From: an uncultured Maribacter sp.
Lineage (GTDB): Bacteria > Bacteroidota > Bacteroidia > Flavobacteriales > Flavobacteriaceae
Assembly (NCBI RefSeq): GCF_947500985.1
Contig: NZ_CANMTX010000011.1
Span: forward strand, 1 to 64,000
Direction: 5' to 3'
DNA length: 64,000 nucleotides
Below the pieces are notes generated by a model, which did no database searches, was not told where the DNA came from, and saw only the letters and a program-made list of their open reading frames with translations. Numbering within the stretch: position 1 is the first letter of the stretch; each line of letters starts with the position of its first letter. Both the position numbers and the translations under genes were made by a program. Below are positions 44,867 to 55,680 of this stretch, one piece after another.

Positions 44867-47800
44867 GTGTCCAGTAATTCTTTTACCATATACAATGCTT
44901 CTGCCGGATCAGGTAAAACCTACGCTCTTGCTAAGGTTTACTTGAAAATTATACTGGCTTCGCCGCAGAATTTCAGAAAAATATTAGCTATCACATTTAC
45001 TAACAAAGCAGTAAATGAGATGAAACATAGAATATTGAACAGCCTGTTCGAGTTTTCTAAAATCACTTCTACTGAAGATGCTAATCCATTATTTAATGAC
45101 ATACTAAAAGAAACCAATTACACTTTTGAAGAACTGCCAGCATTAAGTAAACTTCGATTAAAGCAAATACTACACAACTATGCCTTTTTTGATATTTCTA
45201 CCATAGATAAGTTTACCCACAGACTTATTAGAACTTTCGCTAAAGATTTGAAGATACCTCAGAACTTTGAGGTTGTTCTTGATGTAGACTTACTTTTACA
45301 AGAAGCTGTTGAGCGTGTTATTAGTAAAGCCGGTGAGGATCCTGAGTTTACGAAAGTACTTTTAGATTTTGCCATTGAAAAAATTGAAGATGACCGAAGT
45401 TGGGATATTGGTTTTGATCTCTTAAAAATCGGTAAACTGATTTTCGATGAAAACAATGCCGAACATTTAAAACATTTACAAGAAATAGAATTAGGCGATT
45501 TTCTAAAACTTCAAGCTCATCTTAAAAAAGAAACCAAAACTTTAGAGAAAAAAATTGTAGAACTTGCTACTGCAGCTCTTGATGTTATCACTTCATCTGG
45601 CTTAGATTTAAAAGATTTCCCTAGAGAAACCTTACCTAACCATTTCAAAAAAATAGTAGCTGGCAACTTTACACCTACACAACTCTACAATAACAAACTA
45701 GAGGATAATTTAATTGAAGGAAAAATAGTAAAAGCAACCATTAAAAATGCTCCAGCAGAATTAGCATCACAATTACTTCATCATTATCAAGCTATAAAAC
45801 AGCTTATATATAAAAGGGGATTGTATGCTAACATCAATAGAAACATCATTCCTTTTGCATTACTAAATGCGATACAAAAAGAACTGAAGATTATTCAAGA
45901 AGAAAAAGACCAATTGTCTATTTCTGAATTTAACACCTTAATTGCAAAAGAGGTTAAAGACCAACCTGCCCCTTTTATTTACGAGCGCCTTGGAGAAAAG
46001 TATCGTCATTATTTCATAGACGAATTTCAAGACACTTCGCAAATGCAATGGGAAAATCTTATTCCTTTAATTGGTAGCGCCATGGAGGGTGAAGATGAAT
46101 TGGGCAGTACTGGATCTTTGTTTTTGGTGGGAGACCCAAAACAAGCCATTTATAGATGGCGTGGTGGTAAAGCCGAACAATTTCTTGAATTAGCAACGCA
46201 CCAAGCGCACCCATTCACCATACAGTCTGATCTGGTTACGTTACCAAAAAACTATAGAAGTTATGCAGAAATCATCAACTTCAATAACAACTTTTTTCAA
46301 AGTATTAGTCCGTTTTTAGAAAACGACATTTACCAAGAGTTCTTTAAAATTGGCAATACACAAGAAACCAATCAGAAAGAGGGTGGTTACGTAAATATTT
46401 CCTTGTTAGAAGAAGATACTGATGAGGAATATGCAGCGAACACATTGGCAACTATTCAACAATGTTTAAGCCAAGGGTATACCTTTAGCGATATCTGTAT
46501 TATTATAAGAAAGAAAAAGCATGGTCTTCTGTTGGCAGATTTTTTAATGCAGCACAAAATTCCCGTTGTTTCTTCAGATTCCCTATTACTTAGTGAAAGT
46601 GCCAAAGCTATTTTCTTAGTTCAGCTGATAAGGCATATGGTTCAACCTACTGAACTAGAGATCCAATATGAGATTTTAAATTTTCTGTCGGAAGGCAAAA
46701 ATGATAAGCATGCCTATATCTATGAGAATTTAGGAAAGCTTAATACACACTTGTTAGAAACTTATGGTTTCGATGCTTCTAAACTAAGACAGGCTTCGGT
46801 TTTTGACGGATTGGCTTATGGCATAAAAACCTTTGATCTTATCCCAACTTCAGATGCGCACCTTTCTGCATTTATGGATCTGGTTTTTGATGTAGAGCAA
46901 AAGTATGGTTCTGACATGCAGTCATTTTTAGACTATTGGGATAAGAAAGGTAACTCGGCAAGCATAAGCACACCCGAAAATATTGAATCGGTACAAATTA
47001 TGACCATTCATAAATCTAAAGGGCTGGAGTTTCCGGTAGTTATTTTCCCTTATGCAAATTCAAACGTGTTTGAAGAGATTGATCCAAAATTATGGCTTCC
47101 GGTAAACAAAGAAGAATTCCTTGGCTTTTCCGAAGTACTTATCAATAAAAAACAAGAAGTTCAAGAATACGGTGAACTTGAATCATTACTTTATGAAATT
47201 GACCATCAAAAATTACAGCTTGATGCTTTCAATCTTTTATATGTAGTGCTTACAAGAGCGGTTAATGCCCTGTTTATTATTAGCGCCAACAAACTTGACA
47301 GAAAAGGAGAACACAATACAAATAGTTACTCTGGTCTATTCATACATTTTCTAAAGAGTATAGGCGAATATCAACAAGACAAACTATCATACGACTTTGG
47401 TAAATTAATACCACAGACATCTAAAAAACAAACGAGTACAGATCAACTTACTATACCTTATATATATACTAACATAAATAGACCCGATTTTAAGATACTT
47501 GCATTAGCTGGTACTTTATGGGATGAAGGCTTAGATGTTGCCATTAATCAAGGTAATGTTATACATTATATATTAGGTGCTATTTTTACAACGGTCGATT
47601 TAGATAGAGCTGTACAAATGGCGCTACAAAAAGGATTGATAAAAGAGCAAGAAGTAAACGGGACAAAGGAAATTGTAAAAAAGGTCATCTTTCATAAAGA
47701 TTTGACGCAATTTTACCAAAATGATGTTGAAGTACTAAATGAACGCGACCTATTAATGGCAGATGGTACGGTTCAAAGACCAGATAGGGTGGTGCTAAAA

Positions 47801-47962
47801 GATAACCACGCTACCATTATAGATTATAAAACAGGCGAACAAAACCCAAAATACCATCATCAAATAAATACGTATGCCCAGAGTTTTTCAAATATGGGCT
47901 ACACCATAGATCACAAGATCATTGTGTATATTAATACTGAAATAGAACTAGATTATATATAA
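44867..47962 (+). CDS. addA: AddA-type helicase-nuclease (UvrD/RecB family)
   Basis: This 1031-residue subunit is a DNA helicase and nuclease for double-strand break processing. Walker A is NASAGSGKT at 10-18; DEFQDTSQ, LVGDPKQAIYRWRGG and TIHKSKGLEFPVVIFPY are the other helicase motifs. A C-terminal PD-(D/E)xK nuclease contains RPDRVV, IIDYKTG and QINTYAQ. The start is GTG (44867), since no ATG precedes Walker A. It would work with AddB (50693-53437), from which it is separated by kbl and ompA. A weak promoter-like pair TTTG/TTAATTTG lies at 44822-44854. Confidence 0.93.
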   Translation: MSSNSFTIYNASAGSGKTYALAKVYLKIILASPQNFRKILAITFTNKAVNEMKHRILNSLFEFSKITSTEDANPLFNDILKETNYTFEELPALSKLRLKQILHNYAFFDISTIDKFTHRLIRTFAKDLKIPQNFEVVLDVDLLLQEAVERVISKAGEDPEFTKVLLDFAIEKIEDDRSWDIGFDLLKIGKLIFDENNAEHLKHLQEIELGDFLKLQAHLKKETKTLEKKIVELATAALDVITSSGLDLKDFPRETLPNHFKKIVAGNFTPTQLYNNKLEDNLIEGKIVKATIKNAPAELASQLLHHYQAIKQLIYKRGLYANINRNIIPFALLNAIQKELKIIQEEKDQLSISEFNTLIAKEVKDQPAPFIYERLGEKYRHYFIDEFQDTSQMQWENLIPLIGSAMEGEDELGSTGSLFLVGDPKQAIYRWRGGKAEQFLELATHQAHPFTIQSDLVTLPKNYRSYAEIINFNNNFFQSISPFLENDIYQEFFKIGNTQETNQKEGGYVNISLLEEDTDEEYAANTLATIQQCLSQGYTFSDICIIIRKKKHGLLLADFLMQHKIPVVSSDSLLLSESAKAIFLVQLIRHMVQPTELEIQYEILNFLSEGKNDKHAYIYENLGKLNTHLLETYGFDASKLRQASVFDGLAYGIKTFDLIPTSDAHLSAFMDLVFDVEQKYGSDMQSFLDYWDKKGNSASISTPENIESVQIMTIHKSKGLEFPVVIFPYANSNVFEEIDPKLWLPVNKEEFLGFSEVLINKKQEVQEYGELESLLYEIDHQKLQLDAFNLLYVVLTRAVNALFIISANKLDRKGEHNTNSYSGLFIHFLKSIGEYQQDKLSYDFGKLIPQTSKKQTSTDQLTIPYIYTNINRPDFKILALAGTLWDEGLDVAINQGNVIHYILGAIFTTVDLDRAVQMALQKGLIKEQEVNGTKEIVKKVIFHKDLTQFYQNDVEVLNERDLLMADGTVQRPDRVVLKDNHATIIDYKTGEQNPKYHHQINTYAQSFSNMGYTIDHKIIVYINTEIELDYI

Positions 47963-47968
47963 AGGAAT

Positions 47969-49162
47969 ATGTACGGAAAAATTAAAGAACATCTACAGCA
48001 AGAAATTGAGAACATTAAAAATGACGGACTCTTTAAAGAGGAAAGAATTATCGTTTCTCCGCAAGATGCTGTAATCAAAATCAACACCGGGCAAGAGGTT
48101 ATCAATTTTTGTGCTAATAATTATTTAGGACTTTCATCTCACCCAGATGTTATACAGGCGGCAAAAGATGCTATGGATACGCATGGCTTCGGTATGTCTT
48201 CTGTTAGATTTATTTGTGGTACCCAAGATATACATAAGACATTAGAAGCAAAGATTGCTCATTTCTATGGCACAGAAGACACCATATTATATGCCGCTGC
48301 TTTTGATGCCAATGGTGGGGTGTTTGAACCTTTGCTAAATGCAGAAGATGCTATTATTTCTGATTCTTTAAACCATGCCTCTATTATTGATGGTGTGCGT
48401 TTGTGTAAAGCAAAGCGTTACCGTTATGCTAATAGTAACATGCAAGATTTAGAGGCACAACTTATAAAAGCGAATGAAGACGGCGCACGATTTAAAATTA
48501 TTGTTACCGACGGCGTGTTCTCTATGGATGGTATTGTAGCTCCGTTAGATAAAATTTGTGATCTAGCCGATAAGTACGATGCTTTAGTTATGATAGATGA
48601 ATGCCATGCTACCGGATTTATAGGTGAAAAAGGAAAAGGAACCTTAGAGGAAAAAGGAGTGATGGGCAGAATAGATATCATCACCGGTACACTTGGTAAG
48701 GCATTAGGTGGTGCAATGGGGGGTTACACAACTGGTAAAAAAGAAATTATTACCCTATTAAGACAACGCTCTAGACCTTATTTGTTCTCTAACTCTTTAG
48801 CGCCAGCTATTGTAGGGGCATCTATAAAGGTATTCGATATGTTAGAAAATGACACTTCGCTGCGAGATAAATTGCAGGAAAATACTGCATACTTCAAAAA
48901 AGGCATTAAAAACGCAGGTTTCGACATTGTTGACGGAGATTCTGCAATAGTACCTGTAATGTTATACGATGCCAAATTATCACAAGATATGGCAAATAAG
49001 TTGTTGGAAAGAGGAATTTATGTGATTGGTTTTTTCTATCCTGTAGTACCAAAAGATAAGGCCCGCATTAGGGTTCAACTATCTGCTGCTCATACAAAAG
49101 AACATTTAGATGCTGCCATAAAAGCATTTACAGAAGTCGGAAAAGAATTAAAAATCGTTTAA
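47969..49162 (+). CDS. kbl: Glycine C-acetyltransferase (2-amino-3-ketobutyrate CoA ligase)
   Basis: This 397-residue PLP enzyme of the alpha-oxoamine synthase family makes glycine and acetyl-CoA from 2-amino-3-ketobutyrate in threonine breakdown. The PLP lysine is in [14 protein letters not shown] (about 240-250). The N-terminal segment [13 protein letters not shown] and [10 protein letters not shown] match the family. No threonine dehydrogenase gene is adjacent. It begins 6 nt after addA, so they are probably co-transcribed. Confidence 0.95.
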   Translation: MYGKIKEHLQQEIENIKNDGLFKEERIIVSPQDAVIKINTGQEVINFCANNYLGLSSHPDVIQAAKDAMDTHGFGMSSVRFICGTQDIHKTLEAKIAHFYGTEDTILYAAAFDANGGVFEPLLNAEDAIISDSLNHASIIDGVRLCKAKRYRYANSNMQDLEAQLIKANEDGARFKIIVTDGVFSMDGIVAPLDKICDLADKYDALVMIDECHATGFIGEKGKGTLEEKGVMGRIDIITGTLGKALGGAMGGYTTGKKEIITLLRQRSRPYLFSNSLAPAIVGASIKVFDMLENDTSLRDKLQENTAYFKKGIKNAGFDIVDGDSAIVPVMLYDAKLSQDMANKLLERGIYVIGFFYPVVPKDKARIRVQLSAAHTKEHLDAAIKAFTEVGKELKIV

Positions 49163-49210
49163 ATGCAATATTTAATCTATTAAATGCATTAAAAAAAATA
49201 GGAAATTGAT

Positions 49211-49241
49211 TTTGTTAATAATATTTAACAAGTTACATTTG
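49211..49241 (+). promoter_or_regulatory. Promoter of the ompA-like gene
   Basis: TTTG (49211-49214) and TACATTTG (49234-49241) are 19 nt apart, a complete match to the Bacteroidota consensus. The leader to the ATG is about 28 nt and A-rich near the start codon, as expected for a highly expressed outer-membrane protein. Confidence 0.85.
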
Positions 49242-49275
49242 CAGCTAATAAACACTTAAACTTAAAATTTAATAC

Positions 49276-50619
49276 ATGAAACATCTTAGCAAATTATTGG
49301 CAGTTGCCCTACTTGTGGTAGGTATCAACAGCATACAAGCGCAAGACGAGAATAACCCTTGGCAAGTGCAATTTGGGGTTAATGCCGTTGACGTATATCC
49401 AACTTCGGATGTAAGTTCTTTCGGTAACGAATTCTTCAATGTGAACGATCACTGGAACATTTTACCTTCTGTCTCTTATGTAGGAGTATCTAAGTCAATT
49501 GGAGATGGTTTCTCTGTTGGAGCTAGAGGTTCTCTTAACAAGATTAGCAAATTTGGTGATACTAGCGTTGACGACCTTTCTCACTACGCTATAGATGGTA
49601 CAATTAAATATGATATCATAAAAAGACAAACTGTTATTGATCCTTTCGTAGAGATTGGTGGTGGTTATACTTGGATCGATGAAATCGGTGCTGGTACTGC
49701 AAATGGTGGTATTGGTGTTAATATCTGGTTTACTGAAAACTTAGGTCTTACATTACAATCTTCTTACAAGCATGCTTTCGAAGATTACTTAGCTCCTCAC
49801 TTCCAACACTTAGCTGGTATTTCAGTTAAATTTGGTGGTACTGATACTGACGGTGATGGTATCTATGATAAAGATGATGCTTGTCCAGAAGTTGCTGGTC
49901 TTGAAGCATTCAACGGTTGTCCTGATTCTGACGGCGATGGCATCGAAGACAGCAAAGATGCTTGTCCTAACGAAGCTGGTTCTAAAGAAATGAACGGATG
50001 TCCTGATGCTGACGGTGACGGTGTTGCTGATAAAGATGATGCTTGTCCTAACGAAGCTGGTCTTCCTGCTTTAGCTGGTTGTCCTGATGCTGATGGCGAT
50101 GGTGTTGCTGATAAAGATGACGCTTGTCCTTCTGAAGCTGGTCCTGCTGAAAACAAAGGTTGTCCTTGGGCTGATAAAGACGGTGATGGTGTACTTGACA
50201 AAGATGATCAATGTCCTGATGTTGCTGGTACAGTAGCTAACGCTGGTTGTCCTGAAGTAACTGAAGAAGTTCAAAAGCAATTGAATGATTATGCTAGAAC
50301 TATCTTATTTGATACTGGTAAATCTTCTATCAAAGCTGAGTCTACTTCTGTAATGGTTGACATTATCACAATCCTTAAAGAATACCCTAACGCTAAGTTT
50401 ACTGTTGAAGGTCATACTGACAGCGTAGGTAGCGAAAAATTAAACCAAAGCCTTTCTGAGTCAAGAGCTCTTTCTGTAAAAGAATTCTTAGTAGACAAAG
50501 GAATCGAAGAGTTTAGATTATCTGCTGTAGGTTACGGTGAGTCTAAGCCAATGGCTACAAACAATACAAGAACTGGTAGAGCTCAAAACAGAAGGGTAGA
50601 AATTAACTTAGTAAAATAA
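49276..50619 (+). CDS. OmpA family protein with thrombospondin type 3 repeats
   Basis: The 447-residue outer-membrane protein has a signal peptide (1-22) and an N-terminal beta-barrel of about 160 residues. Five calcium-binding thrombospondin type 3 repeats follow (about 192-325, each with DGDG...DKDDACP patterns). The C-terminal OmpA peptidoglycan-binding domain includes [20 protein letters not shown] and [11 protein letters not shown]. The repeats form a stiff linker between barrel and cell wall. Codon use is strongly biased to T-ending codons and the promoter is consensus, both suggesting high expression. A strong terminator follows. Confidence 0.95.
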   Translation: MKHLSKLLAVALLVVGINSIQAQDENNPWQVQFGVNAVDVYPTSDVSSFGNEFFNVNDHWNILPSVSYVGVSKSIGDGFSVGARGSLNKISKFGDTSVDDLSHYAIDGTIKYDIIKRQTVIDPFVEIGGGYTWIDEIGAGTANGGIGVNIWFTENLGLTLQSSYKHAFEDYLAPHFQHLAGISVKFGGTDTDGDGIYDKDDACPEVAGLEAFNGCPDSDGDGIEDSKDACPNEAGSKEMNGCPDADGDGVADKDDACPNEAGLPALAGCPDADGDGVADKDDACPSEAGPAENKGCPWADKDGDGVLDKDDQCPDVAGTVANAGCPEVTEEVQKQLNDYARTILFDTGKSSIKAESTSVMVDIITILKEYPNAKFTVEGHTDSVGSEKLNQSLSESRALSVKEFLVDKGIEEFRLSAVGYGESKPMATNNTRTGRAQNRRVEINLVK

Positions 50620-50650
50620 GTTTATAAAAACCTAAGTGTTTTAATAACTA

Positions 50651-50680
50651 AAAGCCCCGCAATATTGCGGGGCTTTTTTA
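50651..50680 (+). terminator. Terminator of the ompA-like gene
   Basis: A 12-bp stem (AAAGCCCCGCAA / TTGCGGGGCTTT) with a TA turn and a T-tract. It lies 13 nt before the addB start. Confidence 0.92.
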
Positions 50681-50692
50681 TTTTTACACTAT

Positions 50693-53437
50693 ATGCAGAG
50701 TTTTATACAAGATGTAGTACTAGACGTTTTAAAAAATAACCCAGATACTGGTAAAGTAGTTTTTATTCTACCAAGTAAACGAGCAGGTGTATTTCTTAAA
50801 AAAATACTATCAAAATCACTTACACAAACCGTACTTGCCCCTGATATCTATAGTATTGAAGATTTCATTGAAAAGGTTTCTAACCTTGTAACTGCAAATA
50901 CTACCACACAATTATTTGAACTCTATAATGCCTATTTAAAAGTGGGCGATTATGAAAAGGAATCTTTCGATTCTTTTTTAAAATGGGGACAAATACTTTT
51001 ACAAGATTTTAATGAAGTAGACCGTTACTTAGTTGATGCGTCTACACTATACCAGAATGTTGCTGCCATTCAGGAAGTCAACCATTGGTCATTGAATCCT
51101 GATAATTCTGAAATGATTCAAAACTACCTTCACTTCTGGAGGTATTTAGAAGATATCTACAATCAATTTAATGGAAGATTACTAGAACAAGGACTTGGTC
51201 ACCAGGGACTCATCTATAAAACCTCGGTAGCAGAATTGCCTAACTACCTTGATAACACGAATAAAAAACACATCTTTCTTGGTTTTAATGCCTTGAATAC
51301 TGCCGAGAGTATTCTTATACAGACTATTCTTGAAAAAACAGATGCCAATATTTATTGGGATATTGACCCCTACTTCTTACAAGACAATATTCATGATGCC
51401 GGTTTCTTTATAAGAAACTATCAAAGCACATGGAACGTTTTAAAAGGAAAACCTCTTGCGGGACTAACCAATTACTATAACACCGAAAAACATATTGAAA
51501 TAATTGGGGTGCCTAAAAACATCTCTCAAGTAAATTATGTAGGCGATTTATTATACAAAATTCAGAATGACTCACCAGATGCTCTACGCAATGCAGCTAT
51601 TGTACTTGGTAATGAAGAATTATTAAATCCGTTATTAAATTCTATTCCCGATAATATACCTGCTACCAATATTACCATGGGTCAAAAGTTAGCATCTACT
51701 ACTTTGGCTAGCTTTTTCACCAACCTTATAGAGTTTCATGAACAAAAGACCGAAAAAGGATGGTTCTACAAGTACTTACTTAATCTTTTGACACATTCGT
51801 ATGCTGTACTTTTATTTGACGCAAATGAAGTCTCTACAGACAGTTTAATATCAAAAATTAAAACAAATAACTGGTCATATATCACAAATGCACAAATACG
51901 TGAACTATTACCAGAAAATGCAGCAATCAACTTACTGTTCGAAGATGTCAAGAATAACCCGAATCGACTTATAGATGATTTTTTAGCTCTTATTGAAGCC
52001 ATAAGAGTTATAGACGTAGTAAAAGAAAATTCTCTTTTGTTAGAGCAGCTTTATAAATTCTTTACATTATTCAATCAGCTAAAAGATCTTTGTAACAGTT
52101 TTACCTATATCAATAATCTTAAAAGTTTAAAACATCTATTTTCACAGTTGTTAAGCTCAGAAACTTTAGATTTTCAGGGAAATCCTATTGAAGGCATCCA
52201 GATTATGGGAATGCTAGAAAGTCGTTTGTTAGATTTTGAAACTATTATTATTACTTCTGTCAACGAAGGTGTATTGCCATCGGGTAAATCTAACAATTCA
52301 TTTATTCCGTACGACCTAAAAATCAAAAACGGATTACCGACCTATAAAGAGAAAGATGCTGTTTATACGTATCACTTCTATCGTTTATTACAACGTGCCA
52401 AAAATGTATATATATTGTACAATACCGAGCCAGATGCATTAGAAGGCGGAGAACGAAGTCGATTGATTACACAGTTATTGACAGATGATAATAGAACAAA
52501 TATTAAATCTTTTATAGCTACACCAACTATACAACCTATTACCAAAAAAATTGAACAGGTAGAAAAAACCACTTCGCTGGCTGCGCTTATAAAAGACAAA
52601 GCCAGAAAAGGTTTTTCACCTAGCTCACTCAGCAATTACATTAGAAACCCTATTGATTTCTACAAGCAGAATTTATTAAATATTAACGAGGTATTACAAG
52701 TAGAAGAAACCTTGGCACCCAATACTTTCGGTACCATTGTACATGATAGTTTAGAAGAACTGTATACACCTCTAATTGGTAAACCGCTTACGGCAGATCT
52801 ACTAAATGGCATTCGAAAAGGAATACCTACCATTGTCGCTCAGAATTTTGAAAAAACCTTTAAAGACGGAAACATTAGTTCTGGTAAAAACTACATTTCT
52901 TTTCATGTTATTCTTAAATACATACAAACGTTTATTGATGTTGAGGTAAAAGAACTTGCCGACCATAGTATTACCATTATTGCATTAGAGCAAGCGCTAT
53001 CAGTGCCTTTAGAAGTTGCCGGATTAGATTTCCCTATCATCTTAAAAGGAAAATTAGACCGTGTAGATGAATATGACGGTATAACCCGTATCATAGATTA
53101 TAAAACCGGGAAAGTAGAACGCCGTAATGTAGAGATTGTAGAATGGGATGTTTTGACCGATGAATATCAGTACAGTAAGGCGTTTCAGTTGCTTTGCTAC
53201 GGATTGATGTATTCTAAAACACATCCTACAGAAAACTTATCTATTCAAGCAGGTATTATCTCTTTAAAGAATTTTGCAGAAGGTACGTTGTTATTTGCAC
53301 AAAAAGAATCTGCCCGATCAACCACAAAAAACCATATTATCACTAATGAGGTCATTTCTGATTTCGAGCAGATTCTTGGTCAGTTAATTACAGAAATCTG
53401 TAATGCTGACATTCCATTTACAGAAAAAGAAGTGTAA
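50693..53437 (+). CDS. addB: AddB-type PD-(D/E)XK nuclease
   Basis: The 914-residue partner of AddA has an N-terminal inactivated helicase fold (VFILPSKRAGVFLKK) and a C-terminal RecB-like nuclease. The nuclease motifs are LKGKLDRVDEY, IIDYKTGKVE and QLLCYGLMY. The four cysteines that hold the iron-sulfur cluster in B. subtilis AddB are not seen; the position preceding the nuclease reads YIRNPIDFY where AddB has a Cys-Pro. It is therefore a cluster-less type. It starts 13 nt after the ompA terminator and ends 2 nt before the convergent SDR stop. Confidence 0.9.
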   Translation: MQSFIQDVVLDVLKNNPDTGKVVFILPSKRAGVFLKKILSKSLTQTVLAPDIYSIEDFIEKVSNLVTANTTTQLFELYNAYLKVGDYEKESFDSFLKWGQILLQDFNEVDRYLVDASTLYQNVAAIQEVNHWSLNPDNSEMIQNYLHFWRYLEDIYNQFNGRLLEQGLGHQGLIYKTSVAELPNYLDNTNKKHIFLGFNALNTAESILIQTILEKTDANIYWDIDPYFLQDNIHDAGFFIRNYQSTWNVLKGKPLAGLTNYYNTEKHIEIIGVPKNISQVNYVGDLLYKIQNDSPDALRNAAIVLGNEELLNPLLNSIPDNIPATNITMGQKLASTTLASFFTNLIEFHEQKTEKGWFYKYLLNLLTHSYAVLLFDANEVSTDSLISKIKTNNWSYITNAQIRELLPENAAINLLFEDVKNNPNRLIDDFLALIEAIRVIDVVKENSLLLEQLYKFFTLFNQLKDLCNSFTYINNLKSLKHLFSQLLSSETLDFQGNPIEGIQIMGMLESRLLDFETIIITSVNEGVLPSGKSNNSFIPYDLKIKNGLPTYKEKDAVYTYHFYRLLQRAKNVYILYNTEPDALEGGERSRLITQLLTDDNRTNIKSFIATPTIQPITKKIEQVEKTTSLAALIKDKARKGFSPSSLSNYIRNPIDFYKQNLLNINEVLQVEETLAPNTFGTIVHDSLEELYTPLIGKPLTADLLNGIRKGIPTIVAQNFEKTFKDGNISSGKNYISFHVILKYIQTFIDVEVKELADHSITIIALEQALSVPLEVAGLDFPIILKGKLDRVDEYDGITRIIDYKTGKVERRNVEIVEWDVLTDEYQYSKAFQLLCYGLMYSKTHPTENLSIQAGIISLKNFAEGTLLFAQKESARSTTKNHIITNEVISDFEQILGQLITEICNADIPFTEKEV

Positions 53438-53448
53438 TACTACTTCTT
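53427..53448. terminator. Compact bidirectional hairpin over two stop codons
   Basis: AAGAAGT pairs with ACTTCTT around GTAATACT, flanked by an A-run on the left. The addB TAA lies in the loop and the SDR stop overlaps the loop and right arm. It could end both transcripts. Confidence 0.5.
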
Positions 53449-54150
53449 GTCTGGTCTTGTAGGCCTTACCTCAATTTTACTAGGTAAGGTTCTTTCGTTC
53501 ATTTGTAAAAGATCCAATACCAATTCACCAATATCTTCTGGTTGAATTTTCCATGCATCTTTTTCATCTGGTTCGTTATTATTAAAATGTGTTGCCACAG
53601 AACCTGGCATTATGGTAGACACCTTAATATCGTACTTTCTTAAATCTAACATTGCCGCTTGCGTAAAACCAACTACGCCAAATTTAGAAGCATTGTACCC
53701 AGCTGCTTTTGCGAAGAAATTGGTACCTGCCAAACTCGCCAATGTAATGTAATACCCTTTAGACTTTTTTAATTCTTCGACAGAAGCTTTTAGGGTATGA
53801 AAAGCACCGTTAAGGTTGGTATCTATCATTTGATGCCATTCTTCATCTGTCATCTCATCTATAGGTGCAAAATGACCCACTCCGGCATTTGCCAAAACCA
53901 CATCTACTTGTCCCCACTTCTCTATTATTTTAGCAACGGCATTTTTCTCATCTGCCATTTTGCCTACATTAGAAACAATACCTAAAATGCCATCATTATT
54001 AAAATCTTTTAGTGCTTGGTCTACACTGCTCTGAGATCTACCACTAATAGCAACTCTCATACCTTGTTTTAGTAATGTTTGTGCCACTGCAAAGCCAATA
54101 CCTTTAGTGCCTCCTGTTATATAAGCTACTTTATTTTTTAAATCTTTCAT
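53440..54150 (-). CDS. SDR family oxidoreductase
   Basis: The 236-residue classical SDR has the cofactor motif TGGTKGIG (12-19), NAG (near 89-91), the catalytic Ser in LASLAG and YNASK (Tyr/Lys about 150-154). The motif order and the 3-ketoacyl-reductase-like N-terminus (KVAYITGGTKGIGFAVAQ) are typical; FabG-like or sepiapterin-reductase-like activity is possible. It is not similar enough to the SDR at 109-861 to call a duplicate. It converges on addB with a 2-nt gap and diverges from the sugar porter. Confidence 0.92.
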   Translation of the reverse strand: MKDLKNKVAYITGGTKGIGFAVAQTLLKQGMRVAISGRSQSSVDQALKDFNNDGILGIVSNVGKMADEKNAVAKIIEKWGQVDVVLANAGVGHFAPIDEMTDEEWHQMIDTNLNGAFHTLKASVEELKKSKGYYITLASLAGTNFFAKAAGYNASKFGVVGFTQAAMLDLRKYDIKVSTIMPGSVATHFNNNEPDEKDAWKIQPEDIGELVLDLLQMNERTLPSKIEVRPTRPDKK

Positions 54151-54266
54151 CGTTCAATTTTTAATTATAACACAAGTTAGCAATTCTATATTTTTTTTGT
54201 TGTGCTTTTAGATTAAGAATTAACGGTTTTCATTTATTATATTTAACTACAACTTAATACTCAACA

Positions 54267-55607
54267 ATGAACAGAATTATCGTTTGGTCTATAACCGTAG
54301 CGCTTGCAGGATTTTTATTTGGATTTGATACCGTAGTTATCTCGGGAGCAAACGAACCCATTAAACAATTATGGAATACTTCACCTCTATTTCACGGTAC
54401 TTTCATCATGAGTATGGCATTATGGGGTACTGTTGTAGGCTCGCTTTTTGGCGGTATACCTACCAAAAATTTAGGTCGTAAAAAGACCTTACTCTGGGTA
54501 GGTGTTCTATTCTTGGTTTCTGCCCTAGGTTCTGCCTTGGCACAAGACCCTTATTCATTCTCTGTATTTCGTTTTATTGGTGGTGTAGGCGTTGGTATAT
54601 CTTCGGTTGCCGCCCCTATTTATATCTCTGAAATTACATCAAAAGAGAATCGTGGTAAGCTTGGCGGACTCTACCAGTTCTGGTTGGTTTTTGGTATTCT
54701 ACTTGCTTTTGTTTCTAACTGGTTGCTTAAAGGATTCGACGGAGCAAACGACTGGCGTTGGATGCTAGGTGTAGAGGCTATACCCGCATTTATTTATACC
54801 CTAATGGTATTTACAGTACCAGAAAGCCCAAGATGGTTGGCGTTACATAAAAAAGACGACGCTGCTGCTTTAAAAATATTAGAGATCATATACTCAAAAG
54901 AAAAAGCAGCACAACAATTAATAGAGATAAAAACCGATTTAAAGCACTCTACTAAAAGTGAAAGCCTTTTTCAAAAGAAATATTCTAAAGTGCTTTATCT
55001 AGCTTTCTTTATCGCCTTTTTCAATCAGCTTTCGGGCATCAACTTTGTACTCTATTATGCTCCTGAAATACTAGAGCAAGCGGGACTGGGAGGTAAAGAG
55101 TCTCTTTTTAATTCTATTGCCATTGGTATCGTAAATCTCGTATTTACGTTTATTGGTATTCGATTATTAGATAAATTGGGCAGACGACAATTGATCATTA
55201 TTGGATCTATTGGTTACATCATAAGTTTGGTAATGGTGGGACTATGTTTTCAGTTGGATTTAGGTTCTACCCTAACACTTACCTTCATCTGTACTTTTGT
55301 TGCCTCTCACGCTATTGGTCAAGGTGCCGTAATCTGGGTATTTATTTCAGAGATATTCCCAAACAGTGTTCGTGCATACGGGCAATCTTGGGGCGTAAGT
55401 GTGCACTGGGTATTTGCAGCAATCATTACTTTGATTACTCCGTTTTTCTTAGACTCCGCACAAGGTATTTTGAAAGACCAAGTGTGGTATATTTATTACT
55501 TCTTCTGTGCTATGATGGTATTTCAGCTTATTTGGGCAATTACCAAAATGCCGGAAACCAAGGGAGTTTCTCTTGAAGAATTAAGCAAGGAATTGGTGAA
55601 AGAATAA
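54267..55607 (+). CDS. Sugar porter family MFS transporter
   Basis: This 446-residue major facilitator of the sugar porter family has 12 TM helices. The family marks GFLFGFDTVVISGA in TM1, GRKKTLLWVG in loop 2-3, PESPRWLALH after TM6, DKLGRRQLIIIG in loop 8-9 and PETKGVSLEEL at the C-terminus are present. Xylose, glucose or a similar hexose/pentose with proton symport is expected; the substrate is unknown. It stands alone, divergent from the SDR gene, and ends in a bidirectional terminator. Confidence 0.95.
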   Translation: MNRIIVWSITVALAGFLFGFDTVVISGANEPIKQLWNTSPLFHGTFIMSMALWGTVVGSLFGGIPTKNLGRKKTLLWVGVLFLVSALGSALAQDPYSFSVFRFIGGVGVGISSVAAPIYISEITSKENRGKLGGLYQFWLVFGILLAFVSNWLLKGFDGANDWRWMLGVEAIPAFIYTLMVFTVPESPRWLALHKKDDAAALKILEIIYSKEKAAQQLIEIKTDLKHSTKSESLFQKKYSKVLYLAFFIAFFNQLSGINFVLYYAPEILEQAGLGGKESLFNSIAIGIVNLVFTFIGIRLLDKLGRRQLIIIGSIGYIISLVMVGLCFQLDLGSTLTLTFICTFVASHAIGQGAVIWVFISEIFPNSVRAYGQSWGVSVHWVFAAIITLITPFFLDSAQGILKDQVWYIYYFFCAMMVFQLIWAITKMPETKGVSLEELSKELVKE

Positions 55608-55639
55608 CCAATACTTCTTTCTATATACTTATATAAATT

Positions 55640-55680
55640 ATGGGTTGGTGCTTAAAAACATCAACCCATATTTTATTTTC
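55640..55680. terminator. Bidirectional terminator
   Basis: ATGGGTTGGTG pairs with CATCAACCCAT (one G-T pair) around an 8-nt loop, with A- and T-rich flanks. It serves the sugar porter and the convergent imelysin gene, whose stop lies at its right edge. Confidence 0.8.

Noticed and set aside
49863-50280. Antisense ORFs within the ompA repeats
   Set aside because: They mirror the thrombospondin repeats and reflect strong codon bias on the sense strand.
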